The notes beneath the pieces are model-generated. The model did not search any database. It was not told where the DNA came from and saw only the letters and a list, made by a program, of their open reading frames with translations. The translations under genes and the position numbers were made by a program. A DNA stretch of 64,000 nucleotides, taken from Salinicola aestuarinus. Its GTDB lineage: Bacteria > Pseudomonadota > Gammaproteobacteria > Pseudomonadales > Halomonadaceae. Below, piece by piece: positions 39,626 to 48,858 of the stretch. Position 1 is the first letter of the stretch; each line of letters starts with the position of its first letter. The stretch lies in assembly GCF_003206645.1 (NCBI RefSeq), contig NZ_PZJP01000008.1, forward strand, positions 293,512 through 357,511, in the 5' to 3' direction.

Positions 39626-41059
39626 CTACTGCACGGGCGACAGCAGATAGGTCGCCCGAGATACCACTTTGCGCCACAGTGGTCGTTCGGCGAGCTCGCG
39701 CTCGGTCACCTGGCGGCTTACCGAGAAGTCCTGTGCGAGCATGGCATGAACTTCAGCGGCAAACGTCTTGTCCGGCACGTAGGCGGTCACCTCGAAGTTA
39801 AGCCGGAAAGAGCGGTTGTCCAGATTGACCGTGCCCACCATGGCGGTGTGGTCGTCGACGAGCAACGTCTTCTGATGAAGGAAGCCCGGCTGATAGCGAT
39901 AGATCTTGACGCCGTTGCGAATCATCTCCGGCAGAAACGCGAAAGCGGAGAGAAATACCAGCAGATGATCGGGCCGCTCCGGGATCAGCACACGCACGTC
40001 GACGCCGCGCAGTGCAGCCAGCGTCAATGCATCCTGAACGCCGTGGTCGGGAACGAAATAGGGGCTGGTCACCCAAAGGCGCTCCCGCGCCCCGTGAATG
40101 GCATGCTGGATCAACAGGCTGGCCGTTTCTCGCCCGTCAGCCGGGCCCGAGGGCACGATCGCCACGTGCTGGGAAGCATCGGGAATGTCATGGGTAATCC
40201 AGTGCAATGCGAGAATGTCGCCGGTGGCCCAGTACCAGTCTTCCCAGAACGCTTCCTGCAGTGCGAGTACGCTCGGCCCCTGTAGTCTGAGATGCGTGTC
40301 GCGCCAGGGGCCATAGCGTTCGACGCGCCCCAGATATTCGTCCGCCACATTGAGGCCACCGGTCCAGCCGACCCGGCCGTCGACCACCAGAATCTTGCGG
40401 TGATTGCGGAAATTGATCTGGAACCGATGACGCCACCAGCCGCGGGAAGAGTTGAACGCCGTGACGCGAACGCCGGCGTCTTCAAGGTCCCGAAGATAGC
40501 CACCCGGGAGCCCTCGGCTGCCGATCTCGTCGTAGAGAAAATAGACATTGATACCGTGTTCGGCCTGCCGGATAAGCCTTCGCTTGAAAGCCATACCGAT
40601 CTCGTCGGCACGAACGATGAAGAACTGGACGAGGATGTAGTCCTCGGCCTGGTCGATGCCCTCGAAAAGGCTATCGAATGCGGCCTCGCCATCGATCAAC
40701 AGGTCGACTCGATTGCCGCGCGTCATTGGCATCATTGCCAGTTGCTCGACGGCGCGGATGCGACCACTCACCGAGTCGGGACGCGAAACGTAGGTCTCCA
40801 TGTGACCCCGATAGCGCTGAAGCACCTGGCGCAGAACGGTGTCACGCTCTCCCCTCGCCGAGACGTAGCCGTAGAACCTCGGGCGCCCGAAGGTCCAGAA
40901 GATTGGCACGCTGAAATAGGGGAAGGAGATCAAGGTGACGATCCAGGCAACCGCCCCCTGTGAGGTGCGACTCGACATGAGCGCGACGATGGCGGTAAGC
41001 ACCCCGGCGATATGCGAGATCACCAGAAACGTGCCGATGAGCCAGCTCATGTCTGTCAT
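39626..41059 (-). CDS. cls: Cardiolipin synthase (ClsA type)
   Basis: Phospholipase D-superfamily enzyme that joins two phosphatidylglycerols at the inner membrane; cardiolipin content rises with salinity in halophiles. Two N-terminal transmembrane helices (LIGTFLVISHIAGVLTAIVA, and one at GAVAWIVTLISFPYFSVPIF) precede two HKD motifs: FRNHRKILVVDGRVGWTGGL and LHQKTLLVDDHTAMVGTVNL. The length of 477 residues matches ClsA. The gene ends 58 bp upstream of the HypT-like gene. Confidence 0.94.
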   Translation of the reverse strand: MTDMSWLIGTFLVISHIAGVLTAIVALMSSRTSQGAVAWIVTLISFPYFSVPIFWTFGRPRFYGYVSARGERDTVLRQVLQRYRGHMETYVSRPDSVSGRIRAVEQLAMMPMTRGNRVDLLIDGEAAFDSLFEGIDQAEDYILVQFFIVRADEIGMAFKRRLIRQAEHGINVYFLYDEIGSRGLPGGYLRDLEDAGVRVTAFNSSRGWWRHRFQINFRNHRKILVVDGRVGWTGGLNVADEYLGRVERYGPWRDTHLRLQGPSVLALQEAFWEDWYWATGDILALHWITHDIPDASQHVAIVPSGPADGRETASLLIQHAIHGARERLWVTSPYFVPDHGVQDALTLAALRGVDVRVLIPERPDHLLVFLSAFAFLPEMIRNGVKIYRYQPGFLHQKTLLVDDHTAMVGTVNLDNRSFRLNFEVTAYVPDKTFAAEVHAMLAQDFSVSRQVTERELAERPLWRKVVSRATYLLSPVQ

Positions 41060-41124
41060 TCCCTGTACGCTCGCGGCATGCCTGGCTCCTTGGCAATTTG
41101 CTGTGTCAAAGCAACATCATACCC

Positions 41125-41155
41125 AAAAAAACCAGGCGCCCCACAGGGCGCCTGG
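41125..41155 (-). terminator. Rho-independent terminator of the fumarase gene
   Basis: CCAGGCGCCC (41132-41141) pairs perfectly with GGGCGCCTGG (41146-41155), loop CACA, and on the minus strand the stem is followed by a run of seven T. It lies about 70 bp past the fumarase stop. Confidence 0.92.
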
Positions 41156-41224
41156 CGCATCACGCTTCGTCCTGGGTCAAGGGCCTGCCCACGCACCATG
41201 ATTCACGGCGACGGCAGCTCGACC

Positions 41225-42730
41225 TCAGAGTCGCTCAGCGATGATCTCTTTCCACTTGGCCGGGCCGGTCTGATGGACCGAGTCACCCAGGTGGTCTACC
41301 GCCACGGTTACCGGCATGTCTTCCACCTCGAATTCGTAGATTGCCTCCATGCCAAGATCATCGAAGGCCACGACCTCGGCCTTTTTGATCGCCTGGGCTA
41401 CCAGATAGGCCGCGCCACCCACGGCCATCAGGTAGACCGCCTGGTTGTCGCGAATGGCCTCAATGGCCAGCGGGCCGCGCTCTGCCTTGCCGACCATGCC
41501 GAGTAGACCGGTGCTTTCGAGCAGCGTTCGTGTGAACTTGTCCATTCGCGTTGCCGTGGTCGGACCGGCAGGACCCACGACTTCGTCACCAACAGGGTCG
41601 ACCGGACCCACGTAGTAGATAAAGCGGTTCTTGAGATCCACCGGCAGCGGCTCGCCCTTTGCCAGCATATCGACCATCCGCTTGTGAGCCGCATCACGAC
41701 CGGTCAGCAATTTGCCGGAGAGCAGGACGGTGTCGCCCGGTTGCCACTCGCGCACTGCTTCCGGCGTCAGGTTGTCGAGGTCGACCCGGCGAACGCCCTC
41801 GCCCACCTCCCAGGTGATCTCGGGCCAGTCGTCGAGTTTGGGCGCCGGCAGTTCGGCAGGCCCCGTGCCATCGAGCGTGAAGTGCACGTGACGCGTTGCC
41901 GCGCAGTTGGGGATGATCGCCACCGGCTTGTTGGCCGCATGGGTGGGATAATCCTTCACCTTGATATCCAGCACCGTGGTGAGTCCGCCGAGCCCCTGCG
42001 CCCCGATGCCGGTCTGGTTGACCTTGTCGAACAGTTCGAGCCTGAGCGTCTCGGCACGGTTGCTGGCGCCCCGATCCTTCAGAGCCTGAATGTCGATCGG
42101 GTCGAGCAGCGATTCCTTGGCCAGCTCCATCGCCTTCTCCGCGGTGCCGCCAATACCGATTCCCAGCATGCCCGGCGGGCACCAGCCCGCTCCCATCTTG
42201 GGCAGTTGCTCCAGCACCCAATCGACGACGTTGTCGGACGGGTTGAGCATCGCGAACTTGGATTTCGCTTCACTACCGCCACCCTTCGCGGCCACGTGGA
42301 TCTCGACCGTATCCCCCGGCACCAACTTGTGATGAATGATCGCCGGCGTATTGTCCCCGGTGTTGCGTCGCGCGCCGTCCGGATCGGCAAGCACCGACGC
42401 GCGCAGCACGTTTTCCGGCAGCGTGTAGGCGCGTCGTACGCCCTCGTTGACCATATCGTCGAGACTGCTGTTGGTTTCCCAGCGCACATTCATGCCGACG
42501 TGAACGAAAACCGTAACGATGCCGGTGTCCTGACAGATCGGGCGGTGCCCGGTTGCACACATGCGTGAATTGATCAGGATCTGGGCAATGGCATCCCGCG
42601 CTGCCGGGTTTTCTTCCCGTTCGTAGGCGGCGTGCATGGCATCAATGAAGTCTTTGGGATGGTAGTACGAGATGTACTGCAGTGCGTCGGTCACGCTCTG
42701 GACAAGATCCTGCTCACGGATCACGGTCAT
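41225..42730 (-). CDS. Class I (iron-sulfur) fumarate hydratase
   Basis: Oxygen-sensitive [4Fe-4S] fumarase of the TCA cycle (FumA/FumB type), 501 residues. Cluster-ligand cysteines fit PICQDTGIVTVFVHVG, AGWCPPGMLGIGIGG and IPNCAATRHVHF. The C-terminal beta domain includes LLTGRDAAHKRMVDML and VGPAGPTTATRMDKFT. It is monocistronic, with an A+T-rich upstream region and its own strong terminator. L(+)-tartrate dehydratase is a related alternative but usually two-subunit. Confidence 0.92.
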   Translation of the reverse strand: MTVIREQDLVQSVTDALQYISYYHPKDFIDAMHAAYEREENPAARDAIAQILINSRMCATGHRPICQDTGIVTVFVHVGMNVRWETNSSLDDMVNEGVRRAYTLPENVLRASVLADPDGARRNTGDNTPAIIHHKLVPGDTVEIHVAAKGGGSEAKSKFAMLNPSDNVVDWVLEQLPKMGAGWCPPGMLGIGIGGTAEKAMELAKESLLDPIDIQALKDRGASNRAETLRLELFDKVNQTGIGAQGLGGLTTVLDIKVKDYPTHAANKPVAIIPNCAATRHVHFTLDGTGPAELPAPKLDDWPEITWEVGEGVRRVDLDNLTPEAVREWQPGDTVLLSGKLLTGRDAAHKRMVDMLAKGEPLPVDLKNRFIYYVGPVDPVGDEVVGPAGPTTATRMDKFTRTLLESTGLLGMVGKAERGPLAIEAIRDNQAVYLMAVGGAAYLVAQAIKKAEVVAFDDLGMEAIYEFEVEDMPVTVAVDHLGDSVHQTGPAKWKEIIAERL

Positions 42731-42901
42731 GCTCGGGCTCTCCTTCAGGTCACGGACGGCTCATATTGTCACTTTCTGCGAGCCGGAAACGTCAGCGTTC
42801 ATATTTTACGGCATTGAATACCGAGTTTCTTATTCGGATCAAATTCAGTGGAAAAAAGATAACGGTATAAAGTTTATCGATTAAATCACCCCGGAATCTG
42901 C

Positions 42902-43723
42902 TTAATCGGGTTGGCAGCGCGGACAGCGGTACAGTCGACGCGAGGCGATCGTTTCTTTGATGATCACGCTGCCACAGGCATGGCAGGCAAGCCCTGCTCG
43001 ATTGAACACGGCATGTCGCCAACGCGCTCGCGGCGCACCGGCGCGTTGGAGGACTTCTCGCCAGACGGGCCGGTTGGTCACCCCCGCCTCGCGGTAGGCC
43101 TGGTGAGTGATGTCCAGTATCTCCTCCGCCAGCCGCCAGCGTTGAACCTGGCTGAGATCACTCGCCCGCTTTCTTGGCGCCACTCCCGCATAGAAAAGAA
43201 TTTCCGAGCGCAGGTAGTTACCGATACCGGCGTAGAAATGCTGGTCGAGTAGCAGTCCACCCAGTCCCCGGCGGCGGAATGTCGACGTATCCAGGCGCTC
43301 GACAATCTGCGTGACTGTGACGTCATGGGTGAGAAGATCCGGCCCCAAGCGAGCAAGAAACGGCTGTTGAGGGAGCGTCTCGCGACGCCATAGCGAGATG
43401 TCCGATGCACTGTAGAGGCTCGCGACATGAGTACTGGTTTCGAGCTGTGCGCGCAGTACCCGACGCGTTCGGGGCGACTGCCCTGCCCGATGAATTCGCC
43501 ACACGCCGTAGAGCTGATTGTGGGAGTACAGAACACGGCCGCAATCGAACGTGATCAGTAATGCCTTCCCCCAGCTGTCCACTGCGATCACCCGGCTCTC
43601 GGAAAGCGTCTTGGCGTAAGCTTCAAGTGCCGGGTAGGCAAACCAGACCTGCCTCAAGGGAGCATCGACCAGCACCTTACCGAGTCGATCGGCGACTCTA
43701 CGTATTTCCGGACCTTCGGGCAT
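42902..43723 (-). CDS. nei: Endonuclease VIII (Nei), DNA glycosylase/AP lyase
   Basis: Fpg/Nei-family repair enzyme that removes oxidised pyrimidines. The N-terminus MPEGPEIRRVADRLGKVL supplies the catalytic Pro1 and Glu2 (after Met removal). The helix-two-turn-helix includes GLLLDQHFYAGIGNYLRSEILF, and the zinc finger is CHACGSVIIKETIASRRLYRCPRC. The start at 43723 is fixed by PEGPE, with AAGGAG seven bases upstream; length 273. It follows uvrB by 40 bp on the same strand, pairing base- and nucleotide-excision repair. Confidence 0.93.
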   Translation of the reverse strand: MPEGPEIRRVADRLGKVLVDAPLRQVWFAYPALEAYAKTLSESRVIAVDSWGKALLITFDCGRVLYSHNQLYGVWRIHRAGQSPRTRRVLRAQLETSTHVASLYSASDISLWRRETLPQQPFLARLGPDLLTHDVTVTQIVERLDTSTFRRRGLGGLLLDQHFYAGIGNYLRSEILFYAGVAPRKRASDLSQVQRWRLAEEILDITHQAYREAGVTNRPVWREVLQRAGAPRARWRHAVFNRAGLACHACGSVIIKETIASRRLYRCPRCQPD

Positions 43724-43763
43724 TCCCTCTCCTTGAGTCAGCCAGCGGAAAGAACAACCGAAT

Positions 43764-45800
43764 TCAGCCGAGTTCGAGCAGGCGCGCCTTGAGCGTTTGC
43801 GTCTGGTCACGCAGCTTGGCCGCGCGTTCGAACTCTAGGTTCTGTGCCGCCTCGTGCATCTTGTCCTCGAGCTTGCCGATCTCCTTGGAGAGTTGCGTGG
43901 TGTTCATCTCTCGCAGCGCCTCCGCGGTATATTCACCCGCGGCCTCGCCCACTAGCTGCTCGGTTCGCTTGCGACCGCCCTTGCGCCCCGGCGCCTGCGC
44001 CCCTTCCATGATGTCGGCCACCGACTTGGTCACCGTCTGAGGCGTGATTCCGTGCGCTTCGTTGTGGGCAATCTGCTTGGTGCGCCGTCTCTCGGTCTCG
44101 TCCATGGCGCGCCGCATCGAATCGGTGATCCGGTCGCCGTAGAGAATTGCCTTGCCGTGAGCGTTTCGCGCCGCTCGGCCGATGGTCTGGATCAGCGAGC
44201 GCTCGGCACGCAGGAACCCTTCCTTGTCGGCATCGAGAATTGCCACCAGCGATACCTCGGGAATATCCAGGCCCTCACGAAGCAGGTTGATGCCAACGAG
44301 CACGTCGAACTTGCCCAGACGCAGATCGCGAAGGATTTCGACGCGTTCGACGGTATCGATGTCCGAGTGCAGATAACGGACCCGTACGTCGTGCTCGTCG
44401 AGATATTCGGTCAGGTCTTCTGCCATCCGCTTGGTCAGGGTGGTGACCAGGACCCGCTCCCCAACCTCGACGCGAAGACGAATTTCCGAAAGGAGGTCGT
44501 CGACCTGCGTGGACGCGGGTCGCACCTCGATTTCCGGATCGACCAGCCCCGTCGGGCGGACCACCTGCTCGACCACCTGTCCGGCATGATCGGCCTCGTA
44601 GTTGCCCGGTGTCGCAGAAACGAACACCGTCTGGGGGATGATGCCTTCCCACTCCTCGAACTTCATCGGCCGGTTGTCCAGCGCCGAGGGCAACCGGAAA
44701 CCGTATTCGACCAGCGTTTCCTTGCGTGAGCGATCGCCCTTGTACATGCCACCAACCTGAGAAACGCTGACGTGGGACTCGTCGATGAACAGCAGCGCGT
44801 CGTCCGGCAGATAGTCGAAGAAGGTCGGCGGCGCTTGCCCGGGATCGCGCCCGGAAAGGTAGCGTGAGTAGTTCTCGATCCCATTGCAGTAGCCGAGCTC
44901 CAGCATCATCTCGATGTCGTAAAGCGTGCGCTGCTCGAGCCGCTGTGCTTCCACCAGACGCTCATGGTTGCGCAGATACTCGAGGCGGTCCGCCAGCTCC
45001 TGCTTGATCGAATCGATGGCGCCGAGAATCGTATCGCGGGGCGTGACGTAGTGCGTCTTGGGGTAGATGGTCATGCGCGGTACCTTGCCACGCACCTCCC
45101 CGGTCAGCGGGTCGAAGAGACGAATCGAGTCGATTTCGTCGCCGAAGAGCTCGACGCGAACCCCCTCGTCTTCTGCATCCGCCGGAAAGATGTCGATGAC
45201 ATCGCCTCGCACACGATACGTACCGCGGCGGAAATCGGCGTCATTGCGCGTGTACTGGAGCTCCGCCAGGCGGCGAAGAAAGCTGCGCTGATCGATCTGC
45301 TCACCGCGATTGAAGTGCAGTCGCATCTTCATGTACTGCTGCGGATCGCCAAGACCGTAAATCGCCGACACGGACACCACGATCAGGGCATCGCGCCGCT
45401 CCAGCAGTGCCTTGGTCGCCGACAACCGCATCTGCTCGATGTGGTCGTTGATCGACGCATCCTTCTCGATGAAGGTATCCGAGGACGGCACATAGGCTTC
45501 GGGCTGGTAGTAGTCGTAGTAAGAGACGAAGTACTCGACGGCGTTATCAGGGAAGAAACTCTTGAATTCTCCGTAGAGCTGGGCCGCCAGTGTCTTGTTG
45601 GGCGCCAGCACGATGGTCGGACGCTGCAGCCGCTCAACCACGTTGGCCATGGTGAAGGTCTTGCCCGAGCCGGTGACGCCGAGCAACGTCTGGTGCGATA
45701 GGCCGGCACTCAGGCCTTTGATCAACCCCTCGATGGCGGCGGGCTGATCGCCGGCGGGCTGATAGTTCGACTGAATCTTGAAAGGTTTTTCCATGCTCAT
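43764..45800 (-). CDS. uvrB: Excinuclease ABC subunit B
   Basis: Helicase-like damage-recognition subunit of nucleotide excision repair, 678 residues. Walker [15 protein letters not shown], the beta-hairpin [12 protein letters not shown], the DEAD-like [13 protein letters not shown], motif [21 protein letters not shown] and the C-terminal UVR domain ([24 protein letters not shown]) are all intact. No CTGT-N8-ACAG LexA box was seen in the 91 bp upstream. It is preceded by a small HMA-like gene and a terminator-like hairpin. Confidence 0.96.
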   Translation of the reverse strand: MSMEKPFKIQSNYQPAGDQPAAIEGLIKGLSAGLSHQTLLGVTGSGKTFTMANVVERLQRPTIVLAPNKTLAAQLYGEFKSFFPDNAVEYFVSYYDYYQPEAYVPSSDTFIEKDASINDHIEQMRLSATKALLERRDALIVVSVSAIYGLGDPQQYMKMRLHFNRGEQIDQRSFLRRLAELQYTRNDADFRRGTYRVRGDVIDIFPADAEDEGVRVELFGDEIDSIRLFDPLTGEVRGKVPRMTIYPKTHYVTPRDTILGAIDSIKQELADRLEYLRNHERLVEAQRLEQRTLYDIEMMLELGYCNGIENYSRYLSGRDPGQAPPTFFDYLPDDALLFIDESHVSVSQVGGMYKGDRSRKETLVEYGFRLPSALDNRPMKFEEWEGIIPQTVFVSATPGNYEADHAGQVVEQVVRPTGLVDPEIEVRPASTQVDDLLSEIRLRVEVGERVLVTTLTKRMAEDLTEYLDEHDVRVRYLHSDIDTVERVEILRDLRLGKFDVLVGINLLREGLDIPEVSLVAILDADKEGFLRAERSLIQTIGRAARNAHGKAILYGDRITDSMRRAMDETERRRTKQIAHNEAHGITPQTVTKSVADIMEGAQAPGRKGGRKRTEQLVGEAAGEYTAEALREMNTTQLSKEIGKLEDKMHEAAQNLEFERAAKLRDQTQTLKARLLELG

Positions 45801-45840
45801 TAGTTAGGGTCCAAACCGTTGGTCTTCAAGAACGCCGAAA

Positions 45841-45885
45841 GAAAAAACCGAAGGATCGGAGGCCGTTGACCGCCTCCGACCGTCA
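45841..45885 (-). terminator. Terminator-like hairpin between the HMA-like gene and uvrB
   Basis: On the minus strand TCGGAGGC and GCCTCCGA form an 8-bp stem with an 8-nt loop, and a run of six T (45842-45847) follows about 10 bases later. It could end the small upstream gene or act as an attenuator before uvrB. Confidence 0.55.
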
Positions 45886-45891
45886 CCCTCA

Positions 45892-46089
45892 TCAGCGTGC
45901 GGCGTAGCCGCCGTTGAGCGCAGCCACGGCTTCGATGAGCGCAGCACGACTCGCGTTGCCGTCCACTTCCGCCCAATCACGGCCGATATCGACGGTCTCA
46001 ACGCCGTCAACCATCATCAACGCGGTGGTCACCCGGTTGAGATCCTCAGGTGTAGAGAGCCCCTCTAGGGCGAGATTGATCTGTGACAT
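45892..46089 (-). CDS. Small HMA-like (ferredoxin-fold) protein without metal-binding cysteines
   Basis: 65-residue protein whose pattern fits the heavy-metal-associated domain: INLALEGLST, a first helix, VDGVETVDI, a beta hairpin, and a second helix ending ALNGGYAAR. In typical members the first loop reads GMxCxxC; here it is GLSTPED, with no cysteine anywhere in the protein, so copper binding of the usual kind is excluded. It is divergent from ygfZ and upstream of uvrB. Function unknown. Confidence 0.65.
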   Translation of the reverse strand: MSQINLALEGLSTPEDLNRVTTALMMVDGVETVDIGRDWAEVDGNASRAALIEAVAALNGGYAAR

Positions 46090-46269
46090 GCTGGTCTCAC
46101 TTGAAATAGCGACGAGCGATGGGCTCGCCGGATTGAAAACGACTCACCAGAATAGCACGCCGGCTCTGGCCTGCCCGGAGAGACGCCGGCTGTTGCAATG
46201 CGCGGCTTTCGCCACCATCTGGTGGATCAACGAGCCGCAACGACTCAACACTTGACGGGAGACAGCCGA

Positions 46270-47310
46270 ATGAACGACTGGATGGCGCATCTCAAGGCAC
46301 AGCAGGGTGTCCTGGAAAATGGCCACGACTGGCGCTTCCCGACGGACGAGGATCTCGAGCCAGCGACGACTGCCTGGCTCTCTCCCCTTAGCCACCTCAC
46401 AATCCTCGAGTGTGAAGGGGCAGATGCCGCCCGCTTTTTGCAGGGACAGATGAGTGCCAACGTCGAGCACGCTGATGGACGTTTCGCCCCCCTTACGGCA
46501 TTCTCGACGCCGAAAGGGCGAATGCTGGCCAATGCCGAAGTGCTCAAGGTCGCCGAGAATCGCTACTGGCTACTACTGGCCACATCCCTGGCCGAACCGC
46601 TGTCACAACAGCTGAACAAGTTTGCCCCTTTCTACAAGACGACCCTCACGCGGCGCGATGACATCGTGCTTATCGGCCTGGTAGGCGAGCCGATGTCGAT
46701 GTCCCAGACCGAGCTTCCCGACCTGCCGACAAACGCCTGGCAGATGAGCCAGAACAAGACGGCACTGGCGCTACGCCAGCCCGGGCCGCGCCCCCGATGG
46801 CTCCTTGCACTCGATGAAGCGAGTGCCATCGAGCAGTGGAACCGCCTGGCGGTCGACCTACCCGTGGCCGGCAACCGCCTCTGGAAGCGAGAAGATATCG
46901 ACGCAGGTCTTGCCTGGCTGGACGCGGCGCGTCTCGATAGCTACCTGCCGCAAATGCTCAATTGGGAAGCGCTGGGCGGCGTCAGCTTTCGCAAGGGCTG
47001 CTACACCGGTCAGGAAATCGTGGCGCGGGCGCACTTTCGTGGCCAGGTGAAGCGCCGCCTGCAGATCGCCACGCTTTGCGAGGCGACGCCACCGTTGCCG
47101 GGTACCGAGATTCGAGACGCCGATGGCAAGCGCGTGGGCGAGCTGTTTCAAGCGATCGTGAAGACTACCGGCGACGCATGCCACGCTCTGGTGATTCTCA
47201 ACACCGGCAAAGAGGCGGAGCCGCTCTCTCTCGAGGGGCGAGCGCTGACCATCGAGCCCCTGCCCTACCCGCTCGAGAGGCTTGACCCTGAGACCCTGGT
47301 CGACGCCTGA
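46270..47310 (+). CDS. ygfZ: YgfZ, folate-binding iron-sulfur cluster protein
   Basis: GcvT-related protein of 346 residues that uses folate to help build or repair some Fe-S enzymes. The family hallmark FRKGCYTGQEIVARAHFRGQVKRRL is present, including the conserved Cys, with VLECEGADAARFLQGQMSANV at the N-terminus. The start at 46270 (MNDWMAHLKAQQG) follows a GGGAG site. It probably supports the window's Fe-S fumarase and other cluster enzymes. It is convergent with the TatD-type gene. Confidence 0.92.
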   Translation: MNDWMAHLKAQQGVLENGHDWRFPTDEDLEPATTAWLSPLSHLTILECEGADAARFLQGQMSANVEHADGRFAPLTAFSTPKGRMLANAEVLKVAENRYWLLLATSLAEPLSQQLNKFAPFYKTTLTRRDDIVLIGLVGEPMSMSQTELPDLPTNAWQMSQNKTALALRQPGPRPRWLLALDEASAIEQWNRLAVDLPVAGNRLWKREDIDAGLAWLDAARLDSYLPQMLNWEALGGVSFRKGCYTGQEIVARAHFRGQVKRRLQIATLCEATPPLPGTEIRDADGKRVGELFQAIVKTTGDACHALVILNTGKEAEPLSLEGRALTIEPLPYPLERLDPETLVDA

Positions 47311-47358
47311 GCGGAGGCTCCCCTTTTGGCATCACCAAGGCCACTGACGCCTGGCCGG

Positions 47359-48174
47359 CTAGAGACCGAAGAGTCGACAGGCGTTCTGTGTCGTGGCCGC
47401 GGCCACCTCCTCGCGGCTCTGATCGCGTAGTAGAGCGATATGCTCACAAATAGTGCCGAGGTGATAGGGCTCGTTACGGCGTCCCTGATGGCCGCAGAGC
47501 GGCATGTCGGGACTGTCGGTTTCCAGTACGAAGGCATCATCGGGCAATGACGCCACGCTTCGATGAAGGCGTCGCGCCCGCGAGTAGGTGACACTGCCCC
47601 CGATCCCCAGGGTATAGCCCAGATCGACGAAACGCTGGGCCTGCTGCGGGCTGCCACCAAAGGCGTGAATCAAGCCGCCAGCCGGCAGCGCCAGCTGTCT
47701 CAATCGCTTGGCCACGGCATCCTCGGCGTGGACGCAGTGCACGACAACGGGTAGCCGAAAATGCTTGGCAAGCTGCAGTTGGGCCTCGAAGACCTCCCAC
47801 TGCCGAGAGAGTGTGGCCTCAAAGCGGGCATCGATACCGCACTCCCCGATACCGACGACTCTCGCCCCCTGAGACAGGGCGCGCTCGAGCGCTTGTAGAT
47901 CGTCGAGAGCGCTTTCATCGGCATCGCCGCACCCCGCCCCGCTCGCACCGGCTCGAGGTGCCTGCGTTCGATGTTCATAGATGAAGTAAGGGTGGAGCCC
48001 TAGCGAGACGACGATGTCTTCACGCTCGGCCAGCGACATGACCCCCGGCCAGCGGGCACGCGTGGTACCGGGCACCATGAAACGGCGCACGCCGGCCTCG
48101 AGCGCGCGCTGGAGCATCGCCCTGCGGTCGGCGTCAAAGTCGGGGAAGTCGAGGTGGCAGTGGGCGTCAAACAT
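47359..48174 (-). CDS. TatD-family metal-dependent hydrolase (YjjV-like)
   Basis: TIM-barrel metal-dependent hydrolase, 271 residues. Metal ligands are in MFDAHCHLDFPDFDADR, VGIGECGIDARFEAT, VVVHCVHAEDAV and LIHAFGGSPQQAQRFVDLGY, and the final Asp in VLETDSPDMPLCGHQGRRNEPYHLG. The wording of these blocks is closer to E. coli YjjV than to TatD. The family includes 3'-5' DNases; the substrate here is not known. An insertion at residues 70-90 is Ala/Gly/Asp-rich. Confidence 0.88.
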   Translation of the reverse strand: MFDAHCHLDFPDFDADRRAMLQRALEAGVRRFMVPGTTRARWPGVMSLAEREDIVVSLGLHPYFIYEHRTQAPRAGASGAGCGDADESALDDLQALERALSQGARVVGIGECGIDARFEATLSRQWEVFEAQLQLAKHFRLPVVVHCVHAEDAVAKRLRQLALPAGGLIHAFGGSPQQAQRFVDLGYTLGIGGSVTYSRARRLHRSVASLPDDAFVLETDSPDMPLCGHQGRRNEPYHLGTICEHIALLRDQSREEVAAATTQNACRLFGL

Positions 48175-48207
48175 GGTGGTTATCGGATACGCAGTCCCTG
48201 GGCGAGA

Positions 48208-48699
48208 CTATACGGCCTTGTCGGGCACCCGATCTGCGACGTCGAGATCAGCCGTGCAGTGACCGCACTTGCTGGCCTTGATGGGAATGGTCATGAAACA
48301 GTGCGGGCAGGCCTTGTCGGTCGCCGCCTTGGGAGCGACCGCTTCTTCACGCTTGAGTCGGTTGATGGTGCGCACAAGCAGGAAGACCGACAAGGCGACG
48401 ATCACGAAACTGATGACCGCATTGAGAAAGAGACCGTAGTCGAGCGTCACTGCACCGGCCTGCTGAGCGGCCGCCAGCGACGCGTAAGGGCCGGGAGTAG
48501 CGCCCTCCTTGAGGATGAGGAAAAAGTCGGCGAAATCGACGCCGCCGATCAGTAGTCCCAACACCGGGTTCATCACGCTCTTGACCAGACTTTGCACGAT
48601 CAAGGTGAATGCCCCGCCGATGATGATACCCACCGCCATGTCGACGACGTTGCCTTTGACCGCGAACTCGCGGAACTCTTTCAGGAATTTCGAAGCCAT
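48208..48699 (-). CDS. mscL: MscL large-conductance mechanosensitive channel with zinc-ribbon tail
   Basis: Osmotic safety valve of the inner membrane. The first helix [23 protein letters not shown] and second helix [20 protein letters not shown] are standard, and the cytoplasmic helix continues with NRLKREEA. Unlike the usual about 136-residue MscL, this protein runs to 163 residues and ends with CPHC and CGHC pairs (Cys131, Cys134, Cys145, Cys148) that look like a zinc ribbon. The tail replaces the end of the C-terminal bundle helix. In an ectoine-making halophile it would vent solute on down-shock. Confidence 0.93.
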   Translation of the reverse strand: MASKFLKEFREFAVKGNVVDMAVGIIIGGAFTLIVQSLVKSVMNPVLGLLIGGVDFADFFLILKEGATPGPYASLAAAQQAGAVTLDYGLFLNAVISFVIVALSVFLLVRTINRLKREEAVAPKAATDKACPHCFMTIPIKASKCGHCTADLDVADRVPDKAV

Positions 48700-48767
48700 C
48701 AGCGACTCTCCTCATCGACGATACGCGGGCATGGGCCTTTCGCGACGGGCATGAGCACTCAAATCGC

Positions 48768-48798
48768 GGACGCCAGCGCCGACTCGACGCTGGCGTCC
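48768..48798 (-). terminator. Hairpin after prfC
   Basis: GGACGCCAGCG (48768-48778) and CGCTGGCGTCC (48788-48798) pair perfectly (11 bp, 9-nt loop), about 60 bp beyond the prfC stop and upstream of mscL. Only a weak T stretch follows. Confidence 0.6.
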
Positions 48799-48858
48799 TG
48801 GAGCATGGGCCACTTTGTCGAATGCGACAAGGCAGCCCGGAGGGAAGGGCCTAGTCGT

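Noticed and set aside
45801..45891. LexA (SOS) box before uvrB
   Set aside because: No CTGT-N8-ACAG-like sequence was found by eye there, nor in the ruvC-ruvA gap (30988-31108).
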